From positions 1 through 43,170 of the forward strand of contig NZ_CAMFKM010000027.1 of NCBI RefSeq assembly GCF_945957355.1: DNA of 43,170 bases, given 5' to 3'. The notes under the pieces were generated by a model. That model had not been told where the DNA came from. It saw nothing but the letters and a program-made list of their open reading frames with translations, and made no database searches. The position numbers were made by a program, and so were the translations under genes. The first letter of the stretch is position 1. Every line of letters begins with the position of its first letter. This DNA comes from an uncultured Reyranella sp. (GTDB lineage: Bacteria > Pseudomonadota > Alphaproteobacteria > Reyranellales > Reyranellaceae). This document shows positions 1-9,464 of this stretch, piece after piece.

Positions 1-927
<927 letters not shown>

Positions 928-929
928 TC

Positions 930-2141
930 ATGTCTGGAGTCGAGTCGAGCTATGCCTGGTGGCGCCTCGCCGCCAGCGTGACCCTGAGCACGGTCGGCGG
1001 CATCGGCATGTGGTGCCTCGTCGTGGCGCTGCCGTCGATCCAGCAGGATCTCGGCATCACGCGCGCCGACATTTCGTTCGCCTATACGATGAACACGCTG
1101 GGCTTTTTTGCCGGCGGCGTCACCTGGGGCAAGCTGGTCGACAAACGCGGCATCGTGCTCACAGCGATCCTGAGCGCCACGGGCCTCGCCATCGGCTTTG
1201 CGACCGCGCCTTTCACCCCGTCGCTGCCGCTGTTTGCCGCCGTTCAGGTACTGATCGGCTTCAGCGCTGCGGCGACCTTCGCGCCCTTGGTCGCCGACAT
1301 CTCGCACTGGTTCGACAAGCGCCGCGGCATCGCCGTCGCCATCGCGGCCTCCGGCAACTATCTCGCCGGCGCGATCTGGCCATCGATCATCCAGATCATG
1401 ATCGCCGACCATGGCTGGCGGGCGACCTACTGGGCGGCCGGCGCGCTGTGCTTCGTGGCCATGATCCCGCTGGCACTGACCCTGCGCCGCAAGCCGCCGC
1501 AGGAGCAGGCGGCGGGTCCCGGGGGAACGGGCCTCGCTGCGGTGCATTCGCCGCGTTCGCTGGGCCTGTCGCCCAACGGCCTCCAGGCCGTTCTCATTGT
1601 CGCCGGCATCGGCTGCTGCGTCGCCATGTCGATGCCTCAGGTCCATATCGTCGCCTACTGCGCCGACCTGGGCTATGGCGTGGCGCGCGGCGCGGAGATG
1701 CTGTCGCTGATGCTGGGCTTCGGCATCGTGAGCCGGATCGCCTCGGGCTGGATCGCCGACCGGGTCGGCGGCGTGAAGACACTGCTGCTGGGCTCGACGC
1801 TCCAGTGCGTGGCACTGGTCTTCTATCTACTCGACGATTCGGTGAACTCGCTGTACCTCGCCTCGGCGCTGTTCGGCCTGTTCCAGGGCGGCATCGTGCC
1901 GTCCTACGCCATCATCGTGCGTGAATATTTCCCGCCGAAGGAAGCCGGCTTCCGGGTCGGCCTCGCCATCTCCTCCACCCTGATCGGCATGGCGCTGGGC
2001 GGCTGGATGGGCGGGGTGCTGTTCGACATGACCGGCTCCTATCGCGCGGCCTTCATCAACGGCATCGCCTGGAACCTGCTGAACGGAGCGGTGGCCTGGT
2101 GGCTGCTGTTCCGCCAGACCCGCCGCAACGTCTACGCCTGA
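930..2141 (+). CDS. MFS transporter, probable organic-acid permease
   Basis: A 403-residue major facilitator superfamily permease of the inner membrane. The length and the hydrophobic segments throughout fit the usual 12-helix fold. The loop between helices 2 and 3 carries the MFS signature in the form G-K-L-V-D-K-R-G, and a long hydrophilic loop near residues 195-215 separates the two halves. I start at ATG 930, two bases after the upstream stop. A longer open frame back to 723 only overlaps the lactonase. It sits between the lactonase and the D-tartrate dehydratase (11 nt gap), so the inferred cargo is tartrate or a related sugar acid. The family assignment is secure and the substrate is inferred from context. 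Confidence 0.88.
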   Translation: MSGVESSYAWWRLAASVTLSTVGGIGMWCLVVALPSIQQDLGITRADISFAYTMNTLGFFAGGVTWGKLVDKRGIVLTAILSATGLAIGFATAPFTPSLPLFAAVQVLIGFSAAATFAPLVADISHWFDKRRGIAVAIAASGNYLAGAIWPSIIQIMIADHGWRATYWAAGALCFVAMIPLALTLRRKPPQEQAAGPGGTGLAAVHSPRSLGLSPNGLQAVLIVAGIGCCVAMSMPQVHIVAYCADLGYGVARGAEMLSLMLGFGIVSRIASGWIADRVGGVKTLLLGSTLQCVALVFYLLDDSVNSLYLASALFGLFQGGIVPSYAIIVREYFPPKEAGFRVGLAISSTLIGMALGGWMGGVLFDMTGSYRAAFINGIAWNLLNGAVAWWLLFRQTRRNVYA

Positions 2142-2152
2142 AGGACACGATC

Positions 2153-3313
2153 ATGCGCATCGTCGCCATCCGCGACATCGTCTCGCCCATCCGCTCCAAC
2201 ATCGCCAACGCCTATATCGACTTCAGCCAGATGACCGCCTCGGTCGTGGCCGTGGTCACCGACGTGATGGTCGACGGCAAACCGGTGGTTGGGTTCGGTT
2301 TCAATTCCAACGGCCGCTATGCGCAGCATGGACTGCTCGGCGAGCGCTTCATTCCGCGCCTCAGCCAGGCCAAGCCCGACTCCCTCCTCGATGCCGAGGG
2401 GCTGATCGATCCCGCGCAATGCTGGACGGCGATGATGGCCAACGAGAAGCCCGGCGGCCACGGCGAGCGCTCCGTCGCCGTCGGCGTTCTCGACATGGCG
2501 ATCTGGGATGCCGTCGCCAAGGCCAAGCGCGTGCCGCTCTGGAAGCTGCTGGCCGACCGCTACAATGGCGGCCAGGCAGACGAGAAGGCGTGGGTCTATG
2601 CCGCTGGCGGCTACTACTATCCGGGCAAGGGGCTGGATGGGCTCAAGGACGAGATGAAGCACTATCTCGGGCTCGGCTACTCCTGCGTGAAGATGAAGGT
2701 CGGCGGCGTGCCGCTGGCCGAGGACCTGAAGCGCATCGAAGCGGTGCTGGAGATCGTCGGCGCCGGCGAGCGCCTGGCCGTGGACGTCAACGGCAAGTTC
2801 GACCTCACGACGGCGATCGCGTTCGGCCGCGCCATCAAGGATTTCGGCCTGCGCTGGTACGAGGAGCCGCTCGACCCGCTCGACTATCTGGCGCACGCCG
2901 CCCTCGCCACCGAGTACGCTCCGCCGCTCGCCACGGGCGAGAACCTGTTCTCGATGCAGGACGCGCGGAACCTGATCCGCCACGGTGGGCTGCGGCCTGA
3001 CCGCGACATCCTTCAGTACGACCCCGCGCTTTCCTATGGTCTGGTCGAATACCTGCGCACGATCGAGATGCTGAAGGCGCACGGCTGGTCACCCCGGCGT
3101 TGCGTGCCGCACGGCGGCCACCAGTTCGCGCTGAACATCGCCGTCGGCCTGCAATGCGGCGGCAACGAATCCTATCCGCAGGTATTCGCGCCGTTCGGCG
3201 GCTTCGCCGACGACTGCGCCGTGGTCGACGGCCGCGTGTCGATGCCCGACGCGCCGGGCATCGGCTTCGAGCGCAAGGCCGACCTGTGGGCGGTGATGAA
3301 GGAGATCGCCTGA
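2153..3313 (+). CDS. tarD: D(-)-tartrate dehydratase, enolase superfamily
   Basis: A 386-residue mandelate racemase subgroup enzyme. It should dehydrate D-tartrate to oxaloacetate (EC 4.2.1.81) with a bound Mg2+. The sequence closely follows the characterised Bradyrhizobium enzyme as I remember it, including N-A-Y-I-D-F near the N-terminus, N-E-K-P-G-G-H-G-E-R-S-V-A-V-G, Y-A-A-G-G-Y-Y-Y-P-G-K-G and P-G-I-G-F-E near the C-terminus. Catalytic Lys182 (K-M-K), metal ligands Asp211, Glu237 and Glu263 and catalytic His320 (P-H-G-G-H-Q) all sit at a constant offset of two from the Bradyrhizobium residues K184, D213, E239, E265 and H322. ATG 2153 follows the MFS stop by 11 nt. The open frame back to 2099 overlaps the permease and was not used. 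Confidence 0.93.
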   Translation: MRIVAIRDIVSPIRSNIANAYIDFSQMTASVVAVVTDVMVDGKPVVGFGFNSNGRYAQHGLLGERFIPRLSQAKPDSLLDAEGLIDPAQCWTAMMANEKPGGHGERSVAVGVLDMAIWDAVAKAKRVPLWKLLADRYNGGQADEKAWVYAAGGYYYPGKGLDGLKDEMKHYLGLGYSCVKMKVGGVPLAEDLKRIEAVLEIVGAGERLAVDVNGKFDLTTAIAFGRAIKDFGLRWYEEPLDPLDYLAHAALATEYAPPLATGENLFSMQDARNLIRHGGLRPDRDILQYDPALSYGLVEYLRTIEMLKAHGWSPRRCVPHGGHQFALNIAVGLQCGGNESYPQVFAPFGGFADDCAVVDGRVSMPDAPGIGFERKADLWAVMKEIA

Positions 3314-3332
3314 GGGCGACCCGTTCGTCCCG

Positions 3333-3476
3333 TCAGCCGCGCCAGTTTTCCCAGCTGGCGTTGCCGTGCGGCTGATACCTGTCGTCCTGCGGGATGCCCG
3401 ACTTTCCGCACCCCGCAAGAGCGCCAGCCACGGCGAAGACCAAGAGCAATGCGATCGTCCTGAAGAGCGTTGTCAT
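3333..3476 (-). CDS. Small lipoprotein, 47 residues
   Basis: A short reading frame running from ATG at 3474-3476 to a TGA at 3333-3335. The product begins M-T-T-L-F-R-T, then has a hydrophobic stretch (residues 8-20) ending in the lipobox L-A-G-C with the lipidated Cys at residue 23. A hydrophilic 24-residue tail ends W-E-N-W-R-G. It lies 20 nt downstream of the Bug binding-protein gene on the same strand and is probably co-transcribed with it. It is in the size class of entericidin-like lipoproteins but shows no clear family match. No strong ribosome-binding site is visible, so translation is likely but not certain. Confidence 0.62.
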   Translation of the reverse strand: MTTLFRTIALLLVFAVAGALAGCGKSGIPQDDRYQPHGNASWENWRG

Positions 3477-3496
3477 GCCGTCGACATGACATCCGC

Positions 3497-4474
3497 TTAC
3501 GACGGTTTCAACAAACCAGACTTCACAAGTGCGCTAACGCCGACCTCCTGGTCCTTCATGTAGGCTGCGAACTCCTCCATCGTCGAGGGACGCGGCACGG
3601 CGCCGAGCTCGGCGAGCTTCGCGGCAATCCCGGGATCCTTCAGCGCCTTGACTACCGCGCCGTTCAGCGTCTCGAGGATGGGCTTGGGCGTCTCGACGCG
3701 TGCCAGCACGCCGGCCGTCGTTCCGCCGTCGAACGGCTTGCTGCCGATGTCAGTGAGGGACGGCATGTCCGGCAACTGCGCGACGCGATCGGGACTCATC
3801 GCCAACAGGCCCTTCAGCTTGCCCGACTTGATGTGCGGCAGCGATGTCGTGAGCTGGTCCATGTAGAGGTCGATCTGCCCCGCCATCAGGTCGGTAAGAC
3901 CGGGGCCCGAACCCTTGTACGGGATGATGTTGAATTTCACGCCCTCGTTCACTTCGAGGCGCAGGATGGCGATGTGGTTGGTCGTGCCGTTGCCGGCATG
4001 GCCGATGCTGACCGTGCCGGGCTTGGCCTTCGCCTCGGCGAGGGCGGCGCGAATGTCGGCGAAGCGCCCGCCGGCCTTGCCAACCAGAATCATCGGCACG
4101 GTCGACAGCAGGCTGATCGGCGCGAACATCGGCACCAGCGACGGCTTGCCCGCGAGATAGGGCGAGACGTACAGCACGCTGAAGCTGCCCATGACGACCG
4201 TGTAGCCGTCGGCCGGCGCATTCGCCGCGGCCTCGGCGCCCACGAGACCGCCGGCGCCCGGCCGGTTGTCGACGATGACCTGCTGGCCGAGATTGCGGCT
4301 CATGCCCTCGCCGACCAGCCGGGACGTCAGGTCGTAGTTGCCGCCGGCCGCGAAGGGCGCGATCCAGCGAATGGGCCTGCTGGGAAAATTCTGCGCTCGC
4401 GCGGGCGCCCCCGCAGTGGCCGCCGCTGTCAGCGCGAGGCCAGCCCCGAGCATGTTCCGTCGTGATATGTTCAT
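3497..4474 (-). CDS. Bug family tripartite tricarboxylate transporter substrate-binding protein
   Basis: A 325-residue periplasmic binding protein of the Bug/TctC family, which captures carboxylates for TctAB-type transporters. The N-terminus (S-R-R-N-M-L-G, then a hydrophobic stretch ending A-R-A) is a Tat-like signal peptide. The mature part starts with the family hallmark F-P-S-R-P-I-R-W-I-A-P-F-A-A-G-G. Further marks are V-D-N-R-P-G-A-G-G, A-D-G-Y-T and Y-K-G-S-G-P. The start ATG has an ideal GGGAGG site upstream. No TctA or TctB membrane genes are in the window, so it is an orphan binding protein, as is common for this expanded family. It converges on the tartrate dehydratase operon, so a tartrate-like ligand is possible but unproven. 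Confidence 0.92.
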   Translation of the reverse strand: MNISRRNMLGAGLALTAAATAGAPARAQNFPSRPIRWIAPFAAGGNYDLTSRLVGEGMSRNLGQQVIVDNRPGAGGLVGAEAAANAPADGYTVVMGSFSVLYVSPYLAGKPSLVPMFAPISLLSTVPMILVGKAGGRFADIRAALAEAKAKPGTVSIGHAGNGTTNHIAILRLEVNEGVKFNIIPYKGSGPGLTDLMAGQIDLYMDQLTTSLPHIKSGKLKGLLAMSPDRVAQLPDMPSLTDIGSKPFDGGTTAGVLARVETPKPILETLNGAVVKALKDPGIAAKLAELGAVPRPSTMEEFAAYMKDQEVGVSALVKSGLLKPS

Positions 4475-4567
4475 TCAAAGTCCTCCCAATCCCCTCAGAC
4501 AGATTGCAATTTCTCCCGACGAGCGCCACATCGGAGTGGCCCCATTGATCGCGGAGAGAAATTACGG

Positions 4568-6235
4568 ATGCCGGAGCAGCACACCCCGCTCATCGCCACT
4601 ATTGCCGCGGGTCTGATGCTCGCTTTCGTTTTCGGATTGATCGCCCAGAGACTGCGGATTCAGCCGCTCGTCGGCTACCTGCTCGCCGGCGTCATGGTCG
4701 GCCCCTACACGCCGGGCTTCACGGCCGATCCCGCCCTCGCCACGGAACTCGCGGAGATCGGCGTCATCCTGCTGATGTTCGGTGTCGGCCTGCACTTCTC
4801 GTTGAAGGACCTGCTCTCGGTGGCGAAGATCGCCATCCCCGGCGCGGTCGGCCAGATCGCCGTCGCGACTCTCATGGGTGCCGGCCTCTCCTGGGCGCTC
4901 GGCTGGCCGCCGCTCGCCGGCTTCGTCTTTGGACTTGCCCTCTCGGTGGCCAGTACCGTCGTCCTGATCCGCGCGCTGCAGGACCGTCACATCCTCGAGA
5001 CACATCGTGGCCGCATCGCCGTCGGCTGGCTGGTGGTCGAAGACCTCGCGATGGTCCTGGCCCTCGTCCTCCTGCCGGCGCTGGCCCTGGCGACGGCGGA
5101 CAACGGCGTACCCGCCACCCGCATCCTGTTCTCGCTGCTCGTCGTATTGGCCAAGGTCTCGATCTTCGTGGCGATCATGCTGATCATCGGGCGCCGGCTC
5201 ATTCCGTGGCTGATGCACCACACCGCGCATACCGGATCGCGTGAATTGTTCCGGCTCGCCGTCTACGCCGTCGCGCTCGGCGTCGCCTACGGCGCACACT
5301 ACTTTTTTGACGTCTCCTTCGCGCTCGGCGCCTTCTTCGCCGGCATGGTCCTGGGCGAGAGCGATCTCAGCCAGCGTGCGGCCGAGGAGGCCATCCCGCT
5401 GCGCGACGCCTTCGCGGTGCTGTTCTTCGTCTCGGTCGGCATGCTGCTCAACCCGGCGGTGTTCGTCGACGCGCCGCTGGCCGTGGTCGCCACCATCGCG
5501 ATCATCATCGTCGGCAAATCGGCCGCCGCCTACCTGATCGTCCGCGCCTTCGGCCACAGCCGGTCGACCGCCTTCACCGTCTCGGCGAGCCTCGCGCAGA
5601 TCGGCGAATTTTCCTTCATCCTGATCGGGATCGGCATCGGCCTGAACATGGTGCCGAAAGAGGCGCGCGACCTCATCCTGGCCGGGGCCATCGTGTCGAT
5701 CATGCTGAACCCGTTCGTCTTCACGCTGCTCGAGCGCCCGGGCTCCGGCAAGGAGGCCGCGCCGGCCAACACGCCCGACGAGCCGGTCACCGATCTGGCG
5801 CCGACGACCCTGACGGGCCATGACATCGTGATCGGCTACGGCCGCGTGGGCGCCCTCGTCGGCGCCGGCCTGAAAGCGGACGGCGGCAAGATGATCGTCG
5901 TCGAGGCCAGCGACGCCGGCATCGCCCGGGCGCGCAGTGACGGTGCCGAGGTGTTTAACGGCAACGCCGCCGAACCGGCGATCATCGCCGCGATCAATCT
6001 CGCCGGCGCGCGGCGGCTCTACATCACAATCCCTGAAGTCTTCGAAGCCGGTCAGATCGTCCAGCAGGCCCGCGCCGCCAACCCCGCGATCGACATCCTG
6101 GCCCGCGCCCATTCGGCCGGCGCGGTCGAGCATCTGGACAAGCTCGGCGCCAATCTGGTCGTCTCGGGCGAGACGGAAATCGCGCACCGCATGCTGGAGC
6201 GCGGGCGGCGCGACACCTCGGCGGCGTCGGCCTGA
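4568..6235 (+). CDS. KefB/YbaL-type cation:proton antiporter (CPA2) with RCK domain
   Basis: A 555-residue monovalent cation:proton antiporter-2 protein. Residues 1 to about 390 form the membrane Na+/H+ exchanger domain, with L-V-G-Y-L-L-A-G near residue 35 and a V-A-S-T-V-V-L-I-R-A-L pattern near 130. A TrkA-N (RCK) nucleotide-binding domain starts near residue 418 with the Rossmann motif G-Y-G-R-V-G. The combination matches YbaL, a potassium or sodium efflux antiporter of the inner membrane gated by NAD(H)-like ligands. It is divergent from the Bug gene across a 93-bp gap that must hold both promoters. GGAGAG precedes ATG 4568. No KefF/KefG-type partner is adjacent. Confidence 0.92.
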   Translation: MPEQHTPLIATIAAGLMLAFVFGLIAQRLRIQPLVGYLLAGVMVGPYTPGFTADPALATELAEIGVILLMFGVGLHFSLKDLLSVAKIAIPGAVGQIAVATLMGAGLSWALGWPPLAGFVFGLALSVASTVVLIRALQDRHILETHRGRIAVGWLVVEDLAMVLALVLLPALALATADNGVPATRILFSLLVVLAKVSIFVAIMLIIGRRLIPWLMHHTAHTGSRELFRLAVYAVALGVAYGAHYFFDVSFALGAFFAGMVLGESDLSQRAAEEAIPLRDAFAVLFFVSVGMLLNPAVFVDAPLAVVATIAIIIVGKSAAAYLIVRAFGHSRSTAFTVSASLAQIGEFSFILIGIGIGLNMVPKEARDLILAGAIVSIMLNPFVFTLLERPGSGKEAAPANTPDEPVTDLAPTTLTGHDIVIGYGRVGALVGAGLKADGGKMIVVEASDAGIARARSDGAEVFNGNAAEPAIIAAINLAGARRLYITIPEVFEAGQIVQQARAANPAIDILARAHSAGAVEHLDKLGANLVVSGETEIAHRMLERGRRDTSAASA

Positions 6236-6372
6236 GCCACGCAGTCTGCCGGCCTGAGGGACCACCATGAGGCAGGCGGCGGCCCTCCACGGCCAGGAGC
6301 GGGGTGTGATAAGAGACGGCTTCCCCTATGGCGCTCGGGCGGCACCCGCCACCCGAGCCGTTCGAGAGCGCG

Positions 6373-7002
6373 ATGTCCCTGTTTCTGTCTCGGTGCCTTG
6401 CCTGCCTGCTATGCCTCGCCGTCGCAGCGCCCGCCTTTGCCCAGGGCCAGATGCCGACGGTGCTCGACTGCACCGGCGCCTTCGCCCGCAACGCCGACGA
6501 AGGCACCTTGGCGCGGGTGTTCGGTGCCGCGAATGTCGAACGGGCCGACATCTCTGTCGGTGAAGGCAACACCGAGCCCGGGACCGCCATCTTCGCGAAG
6601 GATCCCGAGAAGCGGATCGACATCCTCTGGCACGACAATTATGCGCGGCCCAACGTCGTCATTATCCGCAACGGCTCGACCTGGCCGGTTGCCGTCACAG
6701 GTCTCGACAAGCCGGTCGTGGCCGGTGCGACGCTGGCCGAGATCGAGACGATGAACGGCAAACCCTTCACCCTGACGGGATTCGGCTGGGACCAGGGGGG
6801 TTATTCCAACGGCTGGGACGGCGGCCGCCTCGACAAGCCGGTTGGCGGCTGCAACCTTTCGCTGCGCTTCGATCCACCCAAGGACGCACCGGGCGATGCG
6901 CTCGACAAGGTGAACGGCGACGTCGAATTCCTGTCGACCGACAGTGCCATGCGGCAGGTGAAGCCGGTCGTCATCGAGATCGAACTCGGCTGGCCGCAGT
7001 AG
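6373..7002 (+). CDS. Exported protein of unknown function
   Basis: A 209-residue protein that I do not recognise. From ATG 6373 it has a clear Sec signal peptide (M-S-L-F-L-S-R-C, hydrophobic core, cleavage after A-F-A near residue 23). The mature part is a soluble domain rich in Gly and Asp, with V-L-D-C-T-G-A-F-A near its start and a single later Cys in G-G-C-N-L-S, so the two cysteines may form a disulfide. W-D-Q-G-G-Y-S-N-G-W-D-G-G is a striking central motif. The open frame extends back to 6328, but only the 6373 start puts the signal peptide at the N-terminus. It ends 3 nt from the stop of the convergent aldo/keto reductase. Confidence 0.75.
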   Translation: MSLFLSRCLACLLCLAVAAPAFAQGQMPTVLDCTGAFARNADEGTLARVFGAANVERADISVGEGNTEPGTAIFAKDPEKRIDILWHDNYARPNVVIIRNGSTWPVAVTGLDKPVVAGATLAEIETMNGKPFTLTGFGWDQGGYSNGWDGGRLDKPVGGCNLSLRFDPPKDAPGDALDKVNGDVEFLSTDSAMRQVKPVVIEIELGWPQ

Positions 7003-7005
7003 CGG

Positions 7006-8007
7006 CTAGACGTAGACTGCTTTCATCTGCGCTTCGGGATAGCGCGTGCCGGCGGGGCCGCCGGGCGGCAGCGCCGAAGACAAGTGAGCCACCTCGTCCG
7101 CCGACAGGTTCACCGCGACCGCGCCGACATTCTCGTCGACGCGCGCAGCCTGCTTGGTGCCGGGGATCGGCACGATGTCCGGTCCCTGCGCCAGCAGCCA
7201 GGCCAGCGCCACCTGGCCCGGCGTGCAATTCTTCACCCGGGCCACCGCTTCGATCTCCGACACAAGCTCGAGATTGCGCGCGAGATTGTCCGCCGCGAAG
7301 CGCGGATGGCGGCCACGATTGTCGCCGTCGGGAATGTCGGAGGGCTGGCGCACCGCGCCGGTCAGCAGGCTGCGGCCGAGCGGCGAATAGGCCACGAAGG
7401 AGATGCCGAGCGCGCGCGTCGTCTCCAGCGTCTCCTCGGCGTCACGGCGATAGAGCAGCGAGTATTCGCTCTGGACGGCGGCGATCGGGTGCACCTTGTG
7501 CGCCCGCCGGATCGTCTCGGGGCTGGCTTCGCTAAGGCCCAGCGCGCGCACCTTGCCGGCCTTCACCAGTTCGGCCATGGCGCCGACCGTATCCTCGATC
7601 GGCACCGAGGGATCGACGCGGTGCTGGTAGTAGAGGTCGATCACCTCGACGCGCAGCCGCTGCAGGCTCGCCTCGCACGCCGCCCTCACATGGGCAGGGC
7701 TGCCGTCCACGCCGTTCAGCCCGCCCGGCCGCTGGATCTGGCCGAACTTGGTGGCCAGTACGACCTTGTCGCGTATGCCGCCGGCCAGCGCCTGGCCGAG
7801 CAGCGTCTCGTTGTGTCCCCAGCCGTACATGTCGGAACTGTCGAAGAAGGTAACCCCACGCTCGATCGCGTGATGGATCAGGCGGACCGCAGCGGCATCG
7901 TCGCTCTTGCCATAGGCCCCGGACAACGACATGCAGCCGAGGCCGATCGGGAAGACGTCGATGCCGCTCCTGCCGAGCGAGCGGACGGAGACGTTGGTCT
8001 TGGTCAT
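7006..8007 (-). CDS. Aldo/keto reductase
   Basis: A 333-residue NADPH-dependent (beta/alpha)8-barrel oxidoreductase. The catalytic tetrad is complete: Asp56 (F-F-D-S-S-D), Tyr61 (M-Y-G-W-G-H-N-E), Lys87 (A-T-K-F-G) and His129 (Y-Y-Q-H-R-V-D-P). The N-terminal L-G-R-S-G-I-D-V-F-P-I-G-L-G-C-M and C-terminal P-I-P-G-T-K-Q motifs are typical of the AKR groups related to voltage-gated potassium-channel beta subunits and YajO/IolS. It reduces aldehydes or ketones to alcohols, and the physiological substrate cannot be read from sequence. It is a single gene convergent with the exported protein upstream on the map. Confidence 0.9.
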   Translation of the reverse strand: MTKTNVSVRSLGRSGIDVFPIGLGCMSLSGAYGKSDDAAAVRLIHHAIERGVTFFDSSDMYGWGHNETLLGQALAGGIRDKVVLATKFGQIQRPGGLNGVDGSPAHVRAACEASLQRLRVEVIDLYYQHRVDPSVPIEDTVGAMAELVKAGKVRALGLSEASPETIRRAHKVHPIAAVQSEYSLLYRRDAEETLETTRALGISFVAYSPLGRSLLTGAVRQPSDIPDGDNRGRHPRFAADNLARNLELVSEIEAVARVKNCTPGQVALAWLLAQGPDIVPIPGTKQAARVDENVGAVAVNLSADEVAHLSSALPPGGPAGTRYPEAQMKAVYV

Positions 8008-8183
8008 GCAGTCCTTCCTCCGGAGATGTCACCCGCCAGGACGCGCTGCGTGCCGGCCTCCATCTTCTGCTTGGGGCCGCGGCCGGCGAGCCGACTGGCT
8101 TTACGCCTCAGTCTAGCGTCCCCGAAGTGAATCTGCGAAGCTCGATGACCATCGCCGCGATGGTCGTGTGGGAGAGAAAGAGC

Positions 8184-9464
8184 GTGTCAGCGCTGCGTTG
8201 GTGGGAGCCGTTGCGGCAGATTACGGTCGCTGCCGTGACCGGCCGGAGGCCGGACTCGCCGAAGCTCCTCCTGCAGCTGGCCATCGCATTCTGCGTCGTC
8301 GTCGGCGCCTACGACGTTCTGACGATCATCCTGTTCCTCGCAGGCGGGCCCTATATCGGACCGCAACGCTGGGTCCTGTTCCCCGACTTCATCGTCTATC
8401 ACGCGGCCGGCCGTGCCGTCCTCGAGGGCAAGCTCGGGGCTATCTACAATCTCGCGTCCTTCTCCGATTACCTGAACCTGAACTACGCCGAATACTTCAA
8501 CCGGAAGCTCATCGACTTCCGCCCCTTCATGTATCCGCCGCCGTGGATCCTCATGACCCTGCCACTCGCATTGCCCGGTGTGGCGATGGGTTACGGCCTC
8601 TTCATGGCCAGCACCGGGGTCATGGCAACGCTCCTGATCGGCCGCGCCAACTTCTGGATCTGCATCGCGGCGCTGACGTCGCCGGCCGCTCTGTGGACGA
8701 TGATCGCCGGCCAGAACGCTTTCCTGAACGTCGGGCTGTTCTACGGCGGGATGCGCCTCCTCGACCGGTCCCCGATGATCGCGGGCATCCTGCTGGGCCT
8801 GCTTTCCTACAAGCCGCAGCTCTTCGTCCTCATTCCCGTCGCGCTGCTGGCCGCGCGCCGGTGGCGGGCTCTGTGGTGGGCGATCGGCACAGCGGCCGGC
8901 ATGGCCCTGGCCAGCCTGCTCGTGTTCGGTCCGGCCTTCTGGATCCAGTTCCTCGAGATGGCGCGGGAGTCGTCGACATCGCAGTTCACTGAGCAGATGT
9001 ACCGCCATGTCGCGACCTTCATGACGACGATCCAGGCCGCAGGACGCCTCCTCGGCGTCCCGCCCGCACTCGCGACCGGCGCCCAACTGGCCGGTGCGCT
9101 CGCCGCGCTGGTCACGGTCTGGCGCGCCTTCAGCCGCCATCCACTCGGCGATGAAACCACCGCGGTCCTGGCGGCCGGCACGCTCCTCGTATCGCCTTAC
9201 CTCATCAACTACGACCTGCTGCTGGTGATGCCGGCAGCGCTCATGGTCTTTCGCCGTCGCGTCGGGTCGGATCTCCATCCGGGCGAACTGCTCTTCTATG
9301 CCGGACTGTGGGTGATCCCCAACCTCGGCATCCGGCTCAACGCGAAGGGCATTCCCGTGACGCCGCTCTTCGTCGCGGGCCTGCTCTTCCTCGCCTGGCA
9401 GGCGCTGAAGCAGCGCGCCGCCGGCGAGCCGGGCTCGATCAATGGCCGCGTCACTGGCCCTTGA
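8184..9464 (+). CDS. GT87/DUF2029-type polyprenyl-phosphate mannosyltransferase-like membrane protein
   Basis: A polytopic membrane protein of about 426 residues, of the DUF2029/glycosyltransferase family 87 type. These enzymes transfer sugars from polyprenyl-phosphate donors on the outer face of the inner membrane. Key marks are the first-loop acidic motif F-P-D-F-I-V-Y-H-A-A-G-R-A followed by the Y-P-P-P-W-I-L region, G-L-L-S-Y-K-P-Q-L in the middle and a C-terminal run of hydrophobic helices. The frame is open back to GTG 8127, but GTG 8184 has a GGAGAG site 9 nt upstream and is preferred. Its 3' end overlaps the convergent crotonase gene by 14 bp. The sugar acceptor is unknown. Confidence 0.8.
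   Translation: MSALRWWEPLRQITVAAVTGRRPDSPKLLLQLAIAFCVVVGAYDVLTIILFLAGGPYIGPQRWVLFPDFIVYHAAGRAVLEGKLGAIYNLASFSDYLNLNYAEYFNRKLIDFRPFMYPPPWILMTLPLALPGVAMGYGLFMASTGVMATLLIGRANFWICIAALTSPAALWTMIAGQNAFLNVGLFYGGMRLLDRSPMIAGILLGLLSYKPQLFVLIPVALLAARRWRALWWAIGTAAGMALASLLVFGPAFWIQFLEMARESSTSQFTEQMYRHVATFMTTIQAAGRLLGVPPALATGAQLAGALAALVTVWRAFSRHPLGDETTAVLAAGTLLVSPYLINYDLLLVMPAALMVFRRRVGSDLHPGELLFYAGLWVIPNLGIRLNAKGIPVTPLFVAGLLFLAWQALKQRAAGEPGSINGRVTGP

Noticed and set aside
4562..6268. Long minus-strand open frame opposite the antiporter gene
   Set aside because: Arg/Asp/Gly-rich shadow of high-GC coding DNA. The plus strand has a full antiporter with motifs.
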